DNA from: Candidatus Absconditabacterales bacterium
GTDB taxonomy: Bacteria; Patescibacteriota; Gracilibacteria; Absconditabacterales; Absconditicoccaceae
Length of the DNA: 5,799 nucleotides
Reading direction: 5' to 3'
Assembly: GCA_023228925.1 (NCBI GenBank)
Contig: JALOAF010000038.1
Location: 1-5,799 of the forward strand
Shown here piece by piece: positions 5,141 through 5,799 of the stretch. The first letter of the stretch is position 1, and each line of letters starts with the position of its first letter. The translations under genes and the position numbers were made by a program. Below the pieces are notes generated by a model that made no database searches, was not told where the DNA came from, and worked only from the letters and a program-made list of their open reading frames with translations.

Positions 5141-5799
5141 ATGAAAATTAATTGTTTAGCAAGCAGCAGTGAGGGGAATTGTTATCATATTTCCGATGGC
5201 AATTCCCAGCTTTTGCTGGAGTGCGGAATAAAACTTAAAGACATCAGGAAAAGTGGAATTAAATTAACGGAAATAGACGGATGTTTGATTACGCATGAGC
5301 ATAAAGACCATTCTAAATTTGCAAGTGAAATCGTTGAGTATACTCATATATACGCAAGCAAAGGCACATTAGAGTCGGTCAATTTAAAATCATACAAATA
5401 CCGCAGTGATGTAGTTCAAGTTAATAAACAATTTAAGGTTTCAACATTTGAGATTATTCCTTTTGAGGTAAAGCACGATGCAAAAGAGCCGTTAGGTTTT
5501 TTGATTTATTCAACTTCAACAAAAGAAAAATTATTATTCGCAACGGACACATATTATATTTTCAATCGATTTAAAGGATTAAATTATATTATGGTTGAGT
5601 GTAATTACTCTAAGGATATTTTATTAAAAAATATAGATAACGGGTTTATAGATAAAGTTGTTGCAAAAAGATTGTTAGAAAGTCATTTTGAATTGGAAAA
5701 TGTTAAAGACTTTTTAAAAGCGCAAGATTTATCAAAATGTGTCGCGATTTATTTGTTGCATTTATCAAGTGGAAACAGCGACGAAGCAAGATTTAAAAA
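5141..5799 (+). CDS. Phage metallo-beta-lactamase-fold hydrolase, YycJ-like (3' end outside window)
   Basis: The frame is open from ATG 5141 to the window edge (219 residues). It starts MKINCLASSSEGNCYHISDG, the usual first strand and S-x-x-G-N loop of YycJ-type proteins. Metal-binding residues of the MBL fold are present: THEHKDH with His52, His54, Asp56 and His57; His112 in VKHDAKEP; Asp136 in LLFATDT; and His207 in LLHLSSGNSDE. The MVECNYS (151-157) and RLLESHFELENVKDFL (177-192) stretches are typical of phage members. From the family's usual length, about 20-30 residues are missing. Related YycJ/WalJ proteins have been proposed to be DNA exonucleases, so a nuclease or phosphodiesterase role is plausible but not shown. 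The gene lies 3 nt after recT, with GGGG (5130-5133) from the recT end codons as its ribosome binding site. Confidence 0.93.
   Translation, partial: MKINCLASSSEGNCYHISDGNSQLLLECGIKLKDIRKSGIKLTEIDGCLITHEHKDHSKFASEIVEYTHIYASKGTLESVNLKSYKYRSDVVQVNKQFKVSTFEIIPFEVKHDAKEPLGFLIYSTSTKEKLLFATDTYYIFNRFKGLNYIMVECNYSKDILLKNIDNGFIDKVVAKRLLESHFELENVKDFLKAQDLSKCVAIYLLHLSSGNSDEARFK

Overview
The window is an AT-rich, densely packed, single-direction stretch of a phage or prophage early region. All supported genes lie on the + strand. They are separated by 0-32 nt or overlap by 4-32 nt, with one 173-nt gap. Gene content (small Xre-type regulator, phage-type SbcC/Rad50-like ATPase, RecT, phage-type metallo-beta-lactamase-fold protein, many tiny unknown genes) is typical of the recombination/replication module of temperate phages of low-GC bacteria. 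The A-rich codon use and strong AGGAGG-like ribosome binding sites fit Bacillota, or less certainly Fusobacteriota. TGA, TAA and TAG all end genes and TGG encodes Trp, so the standard bacterial code applies. No integrase, structural gene, tRNA, insertion sequence or CRISPR array is seen.

Layout. Bases 1-399 hold the 3' part of a gene whose product starts as 18-bp/hexapeptide repeats and ends in a non-repetitive C-terminal domain. Bases 389-973 hold three small overlapping genes of unknown function: a very acidic 55-residue protein, an 82-residue protein and a basic 57-residue protein. Bases 1006-1529 hold a 70-residue Xre-family DNA-binding protein and a 98-residue phage protein of unknown function. 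Bases 1530-1702 are the only real intergenic gap, with a cluster of inverted repeats built on AGTATA/TATACT that looks like an operator. Bases 1703-2205 encode a 52-residue protein whose layout resembles a ribbon-helix-helix regulator and a 115-residue helical protein, joined by an ATGA overlap.

Bases 2174-5799 are the recombination module: an SbcC/Rad50-like ATPase with a CxxC hook, a RecT single-strand annealing protein, and an MBL-fold putative hydrolase/nuclease cut by the window end. The ATPase and RecT genes abut exactly and the MBL gene follows after 3 nt, so the three are probably co-translated. RecT anneals complementary single strands; the ATPase would handle DNA ends or bridge DNA. 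No RecE/lambda-exonuclease-type or SbcD-type nuclease lies between them, so the MBL-fold protein is the only candidate nuclease visible. That functional link is inference.

The most interesting points are the AGTATA operator cluster next to the RHH-like gene, the non-canonical ATPase motifs, the RecT/MBL pairing without a classical exonuclease, the acidic RecT tail, and the sharp composition change at the end of the hexapeptide repeats. None proves a new system. The region reads mainly as a recognisable phage module with several uncharacterised small proteins.
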